Assembly (NCBI GenBank): GCA_029267455.1 | Contig: JAJUIX010000052.1 | Coordinates: forward strand, 1 to 7,951 | Direction of reading: 5' to 3' | Length of the DNA stretch: 7,951 nt | From: Enteractinococcus sp. | GTDB taxonomy: Bacteria; Actinomycetota; Actinomycetes; Actinomycetales; Micrococcaceae | In this document: positions 1 to 6,584 of the stretch, in pieces | How positions within the stretch are numbered: the stretch's first letter is position 1 | Layout of the letters: each line of letters starts with the position of its first letter | Made by a program: the position numbers and the translations under genes | Notes under the pieces: generated by a model | Seen by the model: the letters and a program-made list of their open reading frames with translations, nothing else | Database searches by the model: none | Told to the model about the DNA's origin: nothing

Positions 1-3000
1 ACGGTGCGCATCCCCTTGTCGTCGGCTTCAGAGACGGCTTGCAAGGTGGTGAGTAAGCGCACACCTTTGCCCAACGAGATGACATGTTCTTGACCTTCTA
101 CCATGCCATACAGGAAATCCCGGGTATGTAGGACGGAGGTGTCGCCATACAACCGAACGTGTTCCTCATATTCTGCGGTCGGGCCAGGGAACAACAACCG
201 GTTGAGAGTCCGCCGGCGAGTCTCACCAGGTTCGGCCAATTTCGCTGCATCTTCTTCACAGATGTCTTCAAGCTCAATTCCGGTGGCTTGACGACCTTCT
301 AGCGCCTTCGTCCGGAACGGTTCTGGCCAGCCTCCTGGAGGATCACCAAGCTGACCCGATAAGAATGCGATGACTGAGTCCGGGATGTCGTAGTTTCGTG
401 GATTTGCTTCAAAATCAGCTGGGTCGGCATCCGCGGACACGAGTGCTAACGCTAGATCGCCCACGACCTTGGACGAGGGCGTGACTTTCACAATGTCACC
501 GAGGATATCGTTCGCTGCTGCATACATGTTCTCGATGGATTCGAAGCGCTCCCCCAGGCCCAAGGCGATCGCTTGTTGGCGAAGATTCGATAGCTGGCCG
601 CCAGGGATTTCGTGGGCGTACACGCGACCAGTTGGTGCCGGTAACCCGGATTCAAACGGTGCATAAATTTCACGTACGGCCTCCCAGTATGGTTCGAGTC
701 CGGCCACGTGTTCCAGGTCGAGTCCGGTTTCACGTTCGGTGTTATCGGTGGCTGCTACCAGAGCTGACATGGAAACCTGAGAGGTAGTTCCTGCCAGGGC
801 TGCGCTCGCTGTATCTACAGCATCCACGCCTGCTGCCGAGGCCGCCATGAGTGTGGCAAGTTGACCACCGGACGTATCGTGGGTGTGCAAGTGTACTGGG
901 AGGTCGAAGTTCTCTCGTAACGCACCGACCAGCTTGTTTGCGGCAGCTGGGCGCAATAGACCCGCCATATCCTTGATGGCCAGGATGTGAGCGCCTGCCT
1001 GAACCATTTCTTCCGCCAGATTGAGGTAGTAATCCAGGGTGTATAACTTCTCGTTGGGATCAAGCAGGTTGCCCGTGTAGCACAGGGCCGCCTCAGCGAC
1101 GGATTCCGTGTTGTCTCGCACCGCAGTAATCGCGGGAATGATTTGGTTGACGTCATTGAGGGCGTCGAATATGCGGAAGATATCGACACCGGTTTGAGCG
1201 GCCTCTTCAACGAAGGCCTCGGTAACACGTTGTGGGTAGGGCGTATATCCCACAGTGTTTCGGCCGCGAAGCAACATCTGCAGTGGAATATTTGGCATTT
1301 CCTCACGAAGACGTGCCAAGCGATCCCAGGGGTCTTCCGAGAGGAATCGCAGGGCGACATCATAAGTTGCACCACCCCAAACCTCTGCGGAGAACAGTTG
1401 TGGTAACAGGTGCGATACTGCTGGGGCTGCAGCCAACATGTCCCGCGTACGGATGCGAGTCGCTAACAAGGACTGGTGGGCATCACGGAACGTGGTATCA
1501 GTGACGGCAAGGCCTTCATGATCTCGCAGCGCACGCGCAAACCCTTCGGGCCCTTGTTCCAGCAAGATGTCGCGCCAGCCAGGCGGAGGGGCAACCTGTG
1601 ATGGACCGTCGAATGGGCTGCGATCAGGTTCATCCGATTTATCGCCCGGGAAGTGTGGCAGCTTCTTGCGCGGGTCCATGCCTTCGATGCGTGGCCCGTA
1701 CGGGCGGTTTACCGTCACATCGGCGAGATAGGCCAGCGCGCGTGAACCGCGGTCTTTGGAACGATTAACCTGGGTGAGATAAGGGTTCTTATCGATAAAA
1801 TCGGTTGCGACATCCCCGTCGATGAAGTGCTGATTATCAAAGACGTTCATGAGGAAGGGAATGTTGGTGGCAACGCCACGGACCCGGAATTCAGCAAGTG
1901 CCCGTCGTGCACGTCGTTGCGCAGTTTGGAAGTCGCGTCCACGGGCAGACATTTTGACCAGCATCGAGTCGAAGTGCGGGGAAATTTCTGCACCGGTGTA
2001 GATGGTACCGCCGTCGAGCCGAATTCCAGAGCCACCGGCGGAACGATAAGCCGTGATTTTTCCGGTGTCCGGTCGGAAATCGTTGGCTGGATCCTCAGTG
2101 GTGATACGGCACTGAATGGCTGAACCCCGGATCTCCAGGTCTTCCTGCCGGATATCGAGGTCCTCCAGGGAGGCACCAGCTGCAATACGTAATTGAGCAG
2201 CAACCAGATCGACGTCGGTGATTTCCTCGGTGATCGTGTGCTCAACTTGAATGCGTGGGTTCATTTCAATGAAGACGTGCTGACCGGCTCGTTCGCCTTC
2301 GGTATCAACTAAGAATTCCACGGTACCGGCGTTGCGGTAGTCCATGGCTTTAGCAAATTTCACCGCATCGTCATAAAGCCGCTGTCGCAGCTCATCGTCG
2401 ATATTCGGAGCAGGGGCAATTTCAATAACTTTTTGGTGCCGACGCTGCATGGAGCAGTCACGTTCGAACAGATGTACGACGTTGCCGTAGTGGTCAGCAA
2501 GAACTTGGACCTCGATATGGCGCGGCCGCAGGACTGCCTGTTCGAGGAACGCTGTAGGGTCACCGAACGCTGTTTCTGCCTCGTGCATGGCTGATTTGAG
2601 GGCATCAGGTAGCTCTTTGGCTGTTTCAACACGACGCATGCCACGGCCACCACCGCCAGCCACTGCCTTTACAAACAGTGGGAAACCAATATCGTTGGCC
2701 TGTTGGATCAGCTCGTCGGCATCGGCTGAGGGTTCAGTAGACTTCAAGATCGGTACGCCTGCTCGTTCCGCAGCGCGCAAGGAGGCAACTTTGTTACCGG
2801 TCTCTTCAAGGACTTCCGCCGGTGGTCCGACAAATGTCAATCCATTTTCTGTGGCCTTCCGCGCTAACTCGGCGTTTTCGGCTAAGAAACCATAGCCCGG
2901 GTAAATAGCGTCCGCGCCAGATTCCAGCGCGACCCTAATGATGCTGTCGACATCAAGGTATGCTCGTACAGGATGGCCTTCTTCGCCAATCTGATAGGCC

Positions 3001-3188
3001 TCATCAGCTTTTTGACGGTGAATCGAATTGCGATCTTCGTAGGGGAAGACGGCAACAGTCTTGGCATCGAGTTCGTGGCACGCGCGGAATGCACGGACAG
3101 CGATCTCGCCGCGGTTGGCTACCAATACTTTATTAAACATAGGATTGCCGCCGCTGTGTCGGGCCGAGTTCTCTTGCTTTTCAGCCAA
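1..3188 (-). CDS. pyc: Pyruvate carboxylase, 3' end cut by window edge
   Basis: Biotin-dependent cytosolic enzyme that carboxylates pyruvate to oxaloacetate using ATP and bicarbonate, replenishing the TCA cycle. About 1062 codons are visible with no stop or frameshift. The biotin carboxylase domain comes first: VLVANRGEIA begins near residue 20, the ATP-grasp glycine loop GGGGRGM is at about 178-184, and EMNPRIQVEH is at 308-317. The carboxyltransferase domain follows: DTTFRDAHQS at 564, the lysine of KDMAG at 739 (normally carboxylated), and the metal-site HLHTHDTSG from 766. The C-terminal biotin carrier domain with its MKM-type lysine lies beyond the left edge. I chose the TTG start at 3188 because GGAGG lies 4 bases upstream. 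The in-frame ATG at 3140, where alignable homology begins, has no good Shine-Dalgarno sequence and would remove 16 residues. Identity is very secure; the exact start is less so. The gene is divergent from parA. Confidence 0.97.
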   Translation of the reverse strand, partial: MAEKQENSARHSGGNPMFNKVLVANRGEIAVRAFRACHELDAKTVAVFPYEDRNSIHRQKADEAYQIGEEGHPVRAYLDVDSIIRVALESGADAIYPGYGFLAENAELARKATENGLTFVGPPAEVLEETGNKVASLRAAERAGVPILKSTEPSADADELIQQANDIGFPLFVKAVAGGGGRGMRRVETAKELPDALKSAMHEAETAFGDPTAFLEQAVLRPRHIEVQVLADHYGNVVHLFERDCSMQRRHQKVIEIAPAPNIDDELRQRLYDDAVKFAKAMDYRNAGTVEFLVDTEGERAGQHVFIEMNPRIQVEHTITEEITDVDLVAAQLRIAAGASLEDLDIRQEDLEIRGSAIQCRITTEDPANDFRPDTGKITAYRSAGGSGIRLDGGTIYTGAEISPHFDSMLVKMSARGRDFQTAQRRARRALAEFRVRGVATNIPFLMNVFDNQHFIDGDVATDFIDKNPYLTQVNRSKDRGSRALAYLADVTVNRPYGPRIEGMDPRKKLPHFPGDKSDEPDRSPFDGPSQVAPPPGWRDILLEQGPEGFARALRDHEGLAVTDTTFRDAHQSLLATRIRTRDMLAAAPAVSHLLPQLFSAEVWGGATYDVALRFLSEDPWDRLARLREEMPNIPLQMLLRGRNTVGYTPYPQRVTEAFVEEAAQTGVDIFRIFDALNDVNQIIPAITAVRDNTESVAEAALCYTGNLLDPNEKLYTLDYYLNLAEEMVQAGAHILAIKDMAGLLRPAAANKLVGALRENFDLPVHLHTHDTSGGQLATLMAASAAGVDAVDTASAALAGTTSQVSMSALVAATDNTERETGLDLEHVAGLEPYWEAVREIYAPFESGLPAPTGRVYAHEIPGGQLSNLRQQAIALGLGERFESIENMYAAANDILGDIVKVTPSSKVVGDLALALVSADADPADFEANPRNYDIPDSVIAFLSGQLGDPPGGWPEPFRTKALEGRQATGIELEDICEEDAAKLAEPGETRRRTLNRLLFPGPTAEYEEHVRLYGDTSVLHTRDFLYGMVEGQEHVISLGKGVRLLTTLQAVSEADDKGMRT

Positions 3189-3192
3189 GGTA

Positions 3193-3197
3193 CCTCC
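3193..3197 (-). promoter_or_regulatory. Shine-Dalgarno sequence deciding the pyc TTG start
   Basis: Read on the minus strand this is GGAGG (GGAGGT with the next base), 4 bases before the TTG at 3188. No comparable sequence precedes the in-frame ATG at 3140. The choice of start is therefore based on this site rather than on conservation of the extra 16 residues. Confidence 0.6.
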
Positions 3198-3209
3198 ATG
3201 GTGTTTGTG

Positions 3210-3228
3210 CTGTCACAGAAAGTGACAG
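3210..3228. promoter_or_regulatory. 19-bp perfect dyad in the pyc leader
   Basis: CTGTCAC and GTGACAG are 7-bp arms separated by the 5 bases AGAAA. The element lies between the predicted pyc promoter and the pyc ribosome binding site, ending 12 bases upstream of GGAGG. It could be an operator for a dimeric regulator of pyc, or a small RNA hairpin in the leader. It resembles, but does not match, the CRP/GlxR type TGTGA-N6-TCACA. The regulator is unknown. Confidence 0.5.
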
Positions 3229-3279
3229 GCGCTCAGGTAAGTTCAACGATACCCGTGATGTATACATTGAGCATATGTG

Positions 3280-3307
3280 ATACTACCCACGTTGTGGCTC
3301 ATTGCAA
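3280..3307 (-). promoter_or_regulatory. Candidate pyc promoter
   Basis: On the minus strand TTGCAA (3302-3307) and TAGTAT (3280-3285) are separated by 16 bases and give reasonable -35 and -10 boxes. Transcription would start near 3273, leaving a leader of about 85 bases that contains the 19-bp dyad. The spacer holds a short dyad, CCAC-GTT-GTGG (3287-3297). This is prediction from consensus only. Confidence 0.4.
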
Positions 3308-3353
3308 AAATTATGTACTCGAATGGACTAGTCCCAGAAGTTCGGCCTGTGCT

Positions 3354-3362
3354 TGTTAGAAT
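3354..3362 (+). promoter_or_regulatory. Candidate extended -10 promoter of parA
   Basis: TGTTAGAAT is an extended -10 (TGN followed by TAGAAT) with no convincing -35 box at the expected distance. Transcription would begin near 3369, which lies downstream of the in-frame ATG at 3363. This supports translation from the GTG at 3408 with a leader of roughly 40 bases. Confidence 0.45.
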
Positions 3363-3407
3363 GTGTTATCGACCAATCTTCTATCCCATAAATTAGGTGC
3401 AATCGTA

Positions 3408-4229
3408 GTGCAGGTTATTTCTATTTCCAGCCTCAAGGGCGGCGTTGGCAAAACTTCTATCACCCTGGGTTTGGCATCTGCAGCATGGGCTGCGGGCATT
3501 TCGACTTTGGTCATCGATTTGGATCCGCATGCTGATACAACTACCGGGTTAGGCATTAAACACGATGCTCCCAGCACCGATATCGGCACGATGTTGCGGA
3601 AACCGAAGCAGTATCGCGTCGCCGAACACGCTGTGCCTTCTGGCTGGATGGAGACCGAGCAAGACGGGGAACAGGCCGGAACTCTTCACGTGATTCGCGG
3701 TTCAGCGAAGACCTCTTTGTTTGAAAAAGTTACGACCCGACGCAAGGAGATCAACCGCCTTGCGACACTGCTGGAGAGCCTTGAGGCATACGAGCTTGTG
3801 CTGATCGACTGCCCACCGGCCCTGAATGGGGTGACTCGCATGGCCTGGGCAGCCTCTACCGATGTTTTATTAGTAGCCGAACCGAGCCTATTTTCCGTCG
3901 CCGGCACAGAACGCACTTTTCGGGCGCTAGATCTCTTTCAGCGCGAGTATGCACCAAAGCTGAAAAATACCGCAGTCGTGGTAAATCGGGTCAGAGCGGC
4001 ATCGACCGAACATAAGTACCGTCTAGCTGAGATGCGCCGCATGTTTGGCAATCGGATGCTAGAAGCTCAAATCCCTGAAACATCGAACTGGCAACAAATT
4101 CAAGGCGCTGCGTGGCCGGTACATGCTTGGCCGGGTGATACCGCAGCGACAGCGGCTAAGACGTTCGATGAATTACTCAAAGGGCTCTACGAGCCGGTAG
4201 TGCCGCCACGACGGGCTCGACGGAGCTAA
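3408..4229 (+). CDS. Orphan ParA/Soj-like P-loop ATPase
   Basis: ParA-family ATPase of 273 residues. The family uses ATP-dependent dimerisation and nonspecific DNA binding to position chromosomes, plasmids or protein cargo. The deviant Walker A motif KGGVGKTS is at residues 10-17 with the signature lysine at 10. The A' region VIDLDPHADTT is at 35-45, and Walker B LVLIDCPP is at 130-137. The C-terminus is basic (PPRRARRS). The start is GTG at 3408 because the protein then begins MQVISISSLKGG as ParA proteins usually do, a weak AGG lies about 10 bases upstream, and the predicted promoter excludes the ATG at 3363. No parB is adjacent, so this is unlikely to be the main chromosomal parA. The gene is divergent from pyc and converges on the MerR gene across a shared terminator. 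Its cargo cannot be read from the sequence. Orphan ParA-like proteins such as corynebacterial PldP act in division, which is only an analogy. Confidence 0.9.
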   Translation: MQVISISSLKGGVGKTSITLGLASAAWAAGISTLVIDLDPHADTTTGLGIKHDAPSTDIGTMLRKPKQYRVAEHAVPSGWMETEQDGEQAGTLHVIRGSAKTSLFEKVTTRRKEINRLATLLESLEAYELVLIDCPPALNGVTRMAWAASTDVLLVAEPSLFSVAGTERTFRALDLFQREYAPKLKNTAVVVNRVRAASTEHKYRLAEMRRMFGNRMLEAQIPETSNWQQIQGAAWPVHAWPGDTAATAAKTFDELLKGLYEPVVPPRRARRS

Positions 4230-4258
4230 CCTCGACCGGCTGTGTCGGCCTCAAGAAG

Positions 4259-4298
4259 ATGAAAAACCCCGCTATGTATACATAGCGGGGTTTTTCAT
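4259..4298. terminator. Bidirectional rho-independent terminator, 40-bp perfect palindrome
   Basis: Every base from 4259 to 4298 pairs with its mirror partner around the centre at 4278/4279. The GC core CCCCGC/GCGGGG is flanked by A5 on the left and T5 on the right, so transcripts in both directions end in a stem followed by U residues. It lies 29 bases after the parA stop and 26 bases after the merR stop, so it can terminate both convergent genes. The AT-rich centre would form the loop. Confidence 0.93.
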
Positions 4299-4324
4299 TT
4301 GAATTTTAACTGTTCATACGACAA

Positions 4325-4915
4325 CTACGAAGCGGTTTTTCGACGCGCCTGACGCCGAACGGCGAGTTCATCTTCTGGGAAGTCGCCTTCTGTGTGACCG
4401 TCTATGAGGCGTTCAGCGGGAAGCTCGGCCAAGGTCCCCTCGACCTCGCGCCATACACGGCCTACTGCAATGCCGTAGACGCCTTGACCGCCTTGCACAA
4501 GATCGATGACCTCATCAGCTGAGGTGCATTCATAAACGGAGGCACCATCAGACATCAGGGTAATCTGTGCCAAGTCTTCTACGCCTCGCTCACGGAGATG
4601 CTCTACGGCGCTTCGAATTTGCTGCAGTGATACGCCGGTATCTAAGAGTCGCTTTACAACTTTTAAAACCAACACGTCACGGAACGAATAGAGGCGCTGT
4701 GTGCCAGACCCTTCGGCTCCCCTCAGGGATGGAACAACTAGTCCGGTGCGCGCCCAGTAATCCAGTTGACGGTAGGTGATACCTGCTGCCTTTGAAGCAG
4801 TCGGGCCGCGGTAGCCTCGATCGTTGTCTAGCCATGGTGCGTCGTCATTAAACAACACACCTTGATTGCCAGCGTCTAGAGCCTGGCTCTGCCCTGAATC
4901 ACCTATGTGAGACAC
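4325..4915 (-). CDS. MerR-family transcriptional regulator (second MerR, Rv1830-like)
   Basis: DNA-binding regulator of 196 residues counted from GTG at 4915. The N-terminal 35 residues are a variable tail. The winged helix-turn-helix lies at about 37-105: ASKAAGITYRQLDYWARTGL is the recognition part, followed by the QRLYSFRDVL wing and the GVSLQQIR helix typical of MerR proteins. The remaining C-terminal region has no cysteine or histidine cluster suggesting metal sensing, and its ligand is unknown. GTG 4915 is preferred over ATG 4945 because AGGAGG lies 9 bases upstream of the GTG, while the ATG has no ribosome binding site; the longer form would add 10 residues. By position after the DUF151 gene it corresponds to Mycobacterium tuberculosis Rv1830. 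It has its own candidate promoter and a dyad-rich leader, which may allow autoregulation. The family is certain; the targets are not known. Confidence 0.92.
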   Translation of the reverse strand: MSHIGDSGQSQALDAGNQGVLFNDDAPWLDNDRGYRGPTASKAAGITYRQLDYWARTGLVVPSLRGAEGSGTQRLYSFRDVLVLKVVKRLLDTGVSLQQIRSAVEHLRERGVEDLAQITLMSDGASVYECTSADEVIDLVQGGQGVYGIAVGRVWREVEGTLAELPAERLIDGHTEGDFPEDELAVRRQARRKTAS

Positions 4916-4924
4916 CTGGGTTTT

Positions 4925-4930
4925 CCTCCT
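4925..4930 (-). promoter_or_regulatory. Shine-Dalgarno sequence deciding the merR GTG start
   Basis: AGGAGG on the minus strand, 9 bases before GTG 4915. It lies inside the reading frame that would be translated from the upstream ATG at 4945. This makes the shorter protein the better call. Confidence 0.7.
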
Positions 4931-4965
4931 GCCGATCTGTTCCATGCGGGGAAGTTTTACGCAAG

Positions 4966-4999
4966 CACATCATGTGTAACCATGAGCTGTTTCGGTTAC
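4966..4999. promoter_or_regulatory. Dyads in the leader of the second MerR gene
   Basis: Two partly overlapping inverted repeats are visible. CACAT-C-ATGTG spans 4966-4976, and GTAACC/GGTTAC (4976-4981 and 4994-4999) are separated by 12 bases. They lie between the candidate promoter and the GTG start. They may be operators or leader RNA structure, or may be chance; arms of 5-6 bp are short. Confidence 0.3.
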
Positions 5000-5042
5000 T
5001 TCATAATGGTCTCACATCGTGCAATGGAACGTATAGTGCCCA

Positions 5043-5071
5043 ACGCTATTCTGTGAATCGACTCTGGTCAA
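5043..5071 (-). promoter_or_regulatory. Candidate promoter of the second MerR gene
   Basis: TTGACC (5066-5071) and TAGCGT (5043-5048) on the minus strand are separated by exactly 17 bases, a good actinobacterial sigma-70-type arrangement. A leader of about 120 bases would result. A 13-bp dyad, TGGTC-AAA-GACCA (5065-5077), covers the -35 box and could be an operator. An alternative pair, TTCACA and TATACG with 16-base spacing, overlaps it. The promoter suggests this gene is at least partly transcribed apart from the genes upstream. Confidence 0.5.
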
Positions 5072-5104
5072 AGACCATGGAGAAAAACTCAGACCGTGTC
5101 GGAA

Positions 5105-5710
5105 TTATTTTTCTTCTTCTTCAGAATTACCGTTCTCATCCTGGTCGTCATCATCACGTGTCTCTGGGGAGTCTTGTGAAGATTCTTCCGCGGTTAAAAA
5201 GTCCTCGGGAGTGAGATCTTTGAGGAACTCCCGAAATTGGTCGACGCTTTCTTCAGTAATTTCCGGCTGAATCTCTGGCTGCTCAATATTGAGCTCAGCA
5301 GCAATATCCCCTTCCGTGAGGTCTATCCCTGCCACTTCTAAGACGTCCTCGGTCGTATAAACAGGCACCTCGGCAAACAACGCAGCAGCTACAGCATCTG
5401 AGGCGCGCGAATCGACAGTCTTACCTGAGGCAAGGACAAGCTCAGCGTAGAAGACCTCGTCATCGACTTTGGAGATACGAACCGCTTCCAAAGCATCTCC
5501 GGCTACCTGGAGCGCTTTGACCAACAATTGATGGGTTGTAGGACGTGGCGTCTCTATCCCCTGCTGTGCCAGGCCGATAGCAGTGCCTTCTGACGGACCG
5601 ATCCACAGCCGAAGTAGGCGTTGTGATTGCTGGTGTAGTAACAGCAAGATCGGCTGATTGCCGGGAAGTACAATACGGATTTCAAGGACCTTCAGTACGA
5701 TATCGGCCAT
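5105..5710 (-). CDS. DUF151 / bifunctional nuclease (BFN) family protein
   Basis: Protein of 201 residues, equivalent by position to Mycobacterium tuberculosis Rv1829. The conserved domain covers about residues 1-135: LWIGPSEGTAI at 35-45, RPTTHQLL at 56-63 and VDSRASDAVA at 99-108 correspond to family blocks. The usual RPxTHDLL block here has glutamine (residue 61) in place of aspartate, and the SRPSDAIA-type block has A103 for proline. The name derives from plant homologues reported to have nuclease activity; the role in actinobacteria is not settled. Residues 174-201 are a low-complexity tail in which 14 of 28 residues are acidic. The ATG at 5710 is supported by AAGGAG 7 bases upstream. 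The gene begins 41 bases after the ftsR stop, so the two are probably co-transcribed. Confidence 0.9.
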   Translation of the reverse strand: MADIVLKVLEIRIVLPGNQPILLLLHQQSQRLLRLWIGPSEGTAIGLAQQGIETPRPTTHQLLVKALQVAGDALEAVRISKVDDEVFYAELVLASGKTVDSRASDAVAAALFAEVPVYTTEDVLEVAGIDLTEGDIAAELNIEQPEIQPEITEESVDQFREFLKDLTPEDFLTAEESSQDSPETRDDDDQDENGNSEEEEK

Positions 5711-5751
5711 GGCGAAGCTCCTTTTCTGAGTGGCACGTAACGACAGTCAGG

Positions 5752-6501
5752 CTAGTCGTTCATATCAGTAATTTCAGCACTGACAACTCCAGCATGCAAG
5801 CTCAAACAGGCCTGAGTGATCTCGCGGGCGGCTTCCATCGCGCGTTCTTTCGAAATGCCCCCGTTATTTCGCGCTAAACCTGAAGTTGCTTGTTCAACCA
5901 TTCCGAGTTCTCGGTCCGCTGCAATACGAAAAGCACGTAGATGGCGAGGCTCGAATCCAAATTCAGACAAGGTGACCGCCGCGCGAGCCACCTTGAGACT
6001 GTGATCGTTATACCGTCCGGTTTCATCCGGCCAAATCAAACGATACGACTCTAAAGTTTTCATCAGCTCATCCGAGGCACCGGAAATTCCCTGAAGTTCC
6101 GCCCGGGACAGGGGCCGAATGTGGCCGCTAAGTTCCTGAGCGAGTTGTTGCGACACTGATCTGGGTTCCAGACGCAGGCCCCCGGGCAATGACTCGGGTC
6201 GTTTTCCTGCATCGATGGCATCAAGATAATCCTTGATGACTTTTAACGGAAGGAACTGATCTCGCTGCAGAGCCAAGATAAAGCGGAGGCGGTCGAGGTC
6301 AGCTTGAGTATATTTACGGTATCCTGCCGCCGTCCTCGCTGGTGTCATTAATCCGCGTTCTTCTAGAAAGCGGATTTTGGAGGCTCGAACCTCAGGGAAC
6401 TCCGTGTTGATATGCTCCAGTACTTCACCAATACTCATGAGGGCACGACCTCGGTTTGAAGATACCGAGGAAACCGATCGAGGTTTTGGGGAAGCAGACA
6501 A
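5752..6501 (-). CDS. ftsR: FtsR-type MerR regulator
   Basis: MerR-family regulator of 249 residues. The winged helix-turn-helix begins at about residue 22 with MSIGEVLEHINTEFPEVRASKIRFLEERGL, then RTAAGYRKYTQADLDRLRFIL and FLPLKVIKDYL up to about 93. This pattern is characteristic of the FtsR/Rv1828 group. The long C-terminal part (about 95-249) is predicted helical and probably dimerises or regulates. In Corynebacterium glutamicum FtsR activates ftsZ, so a division role is likely by orthology. The predicted start is TTG at 6501 with AAAGGT 9 bases upstream; ATG 6438 at residue 22, with GAGG 10 bases upstream, is the alternative. Family members often carry a short disordered N-terminus, which favours the TTG. 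It follows garA after 83 bases containing a stem-loop and precedes the DUF151 gene by 41 bases. Confidence 0.93.
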   Translation of the reverse strand: MSASPKPRSVSSVSSNRGRALMSIGEVLEHINTEFPEVRASKIRFLEERGLMTPARTAAGYRKYTQADLDRLRFILALQRDQFLPLKVIKDYLDAIDAGKRPESLPGGLRLEPRSVSQQLAQELSGHIRPLSRAELQGISGASDELMKTLESYRLIWPDETGRYNDHSLKVARAAVTLSEFGFEPRHLRAFRIAADRELGMVEQATSGLARNNGGISKERAMEAAREITQACLSLHAGVVSAEITDMND

Positions 6502-6541
6502 TTCACTCAGACCTTTTCAAGACGGAGGACTAGATACAAAT

Positions 6542-6566
6542 AGTCACCGGTCTTTAACCGGCGACT
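6542..6566 (-). other. Intergenic RNA stem-loop between garA and ftsR
   Basis: AGTCACCGGT (6542-6551) and ACCGGCGACT (6557-6566) pair over 10 bp with a 5-base loop. The single DNA mismatch becomes a G-U pair in the minus-strand transcript, so the RNA stem is continuous. The transcript downstream reads ATTTGTATC with no long U run, so this is a weak terminator at best. It may attenuate ftsR relative to garA, or protect or process the garA 3' end. Confidence 0.5.
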
Positions 6567-6584
6567 GATGAACTTATCATGGCA

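Noticed and set aside
815..1375. Minus-strand open frame of 186 codons inside pyc
   Set aside because: It is out of frame with the uninterrupted, clearly homologous pyc frame and its translation shows no recognisable domain. The other long frames between 100 and 3100 on either strand are rejected for the same reason.
3121..3199. Short minus-strand frame from ATG 3199 overlapping the pyc start, a possible upstream leader peptide
   Set aside because: Its start codon overlaps the GGAGG that serves pyc, it has no ribosome binding site of its own and it encodes about 26 residues with no attenuator-like feature.
3258..3267. Palindrome ATGTATACAT, repeated in the centre of the terminator at 4274-4283
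   Set aside because: A 10-bp AT-rich palindrome found twice in AT-rich noncoding DNA is likely chance; the flanking bases differ.
2973..3359. Plus-strand open frame of 128 codons crossing the pyc start and the intergenic region
   Set aside because: It is antisense to the conserved N-terminus of pyc and runs through promoter sequence; no ribosome binding site or family resemblance was seen.
3682..3697. parS-like sequence with the core TTCACGTGA inside parA
   Set aside because: By eye only about 10 of 16 positions match the parS consensus, it lies in coding sequence, and no parB is adjacent.
5816..6004. Plus-strand frames opposite ftsR and garA (for example 5816-6004 and 6848-7141)
   Set aside because: They are antisense shadows of genes with firm family assignments and have no supporting ribosome binding site.
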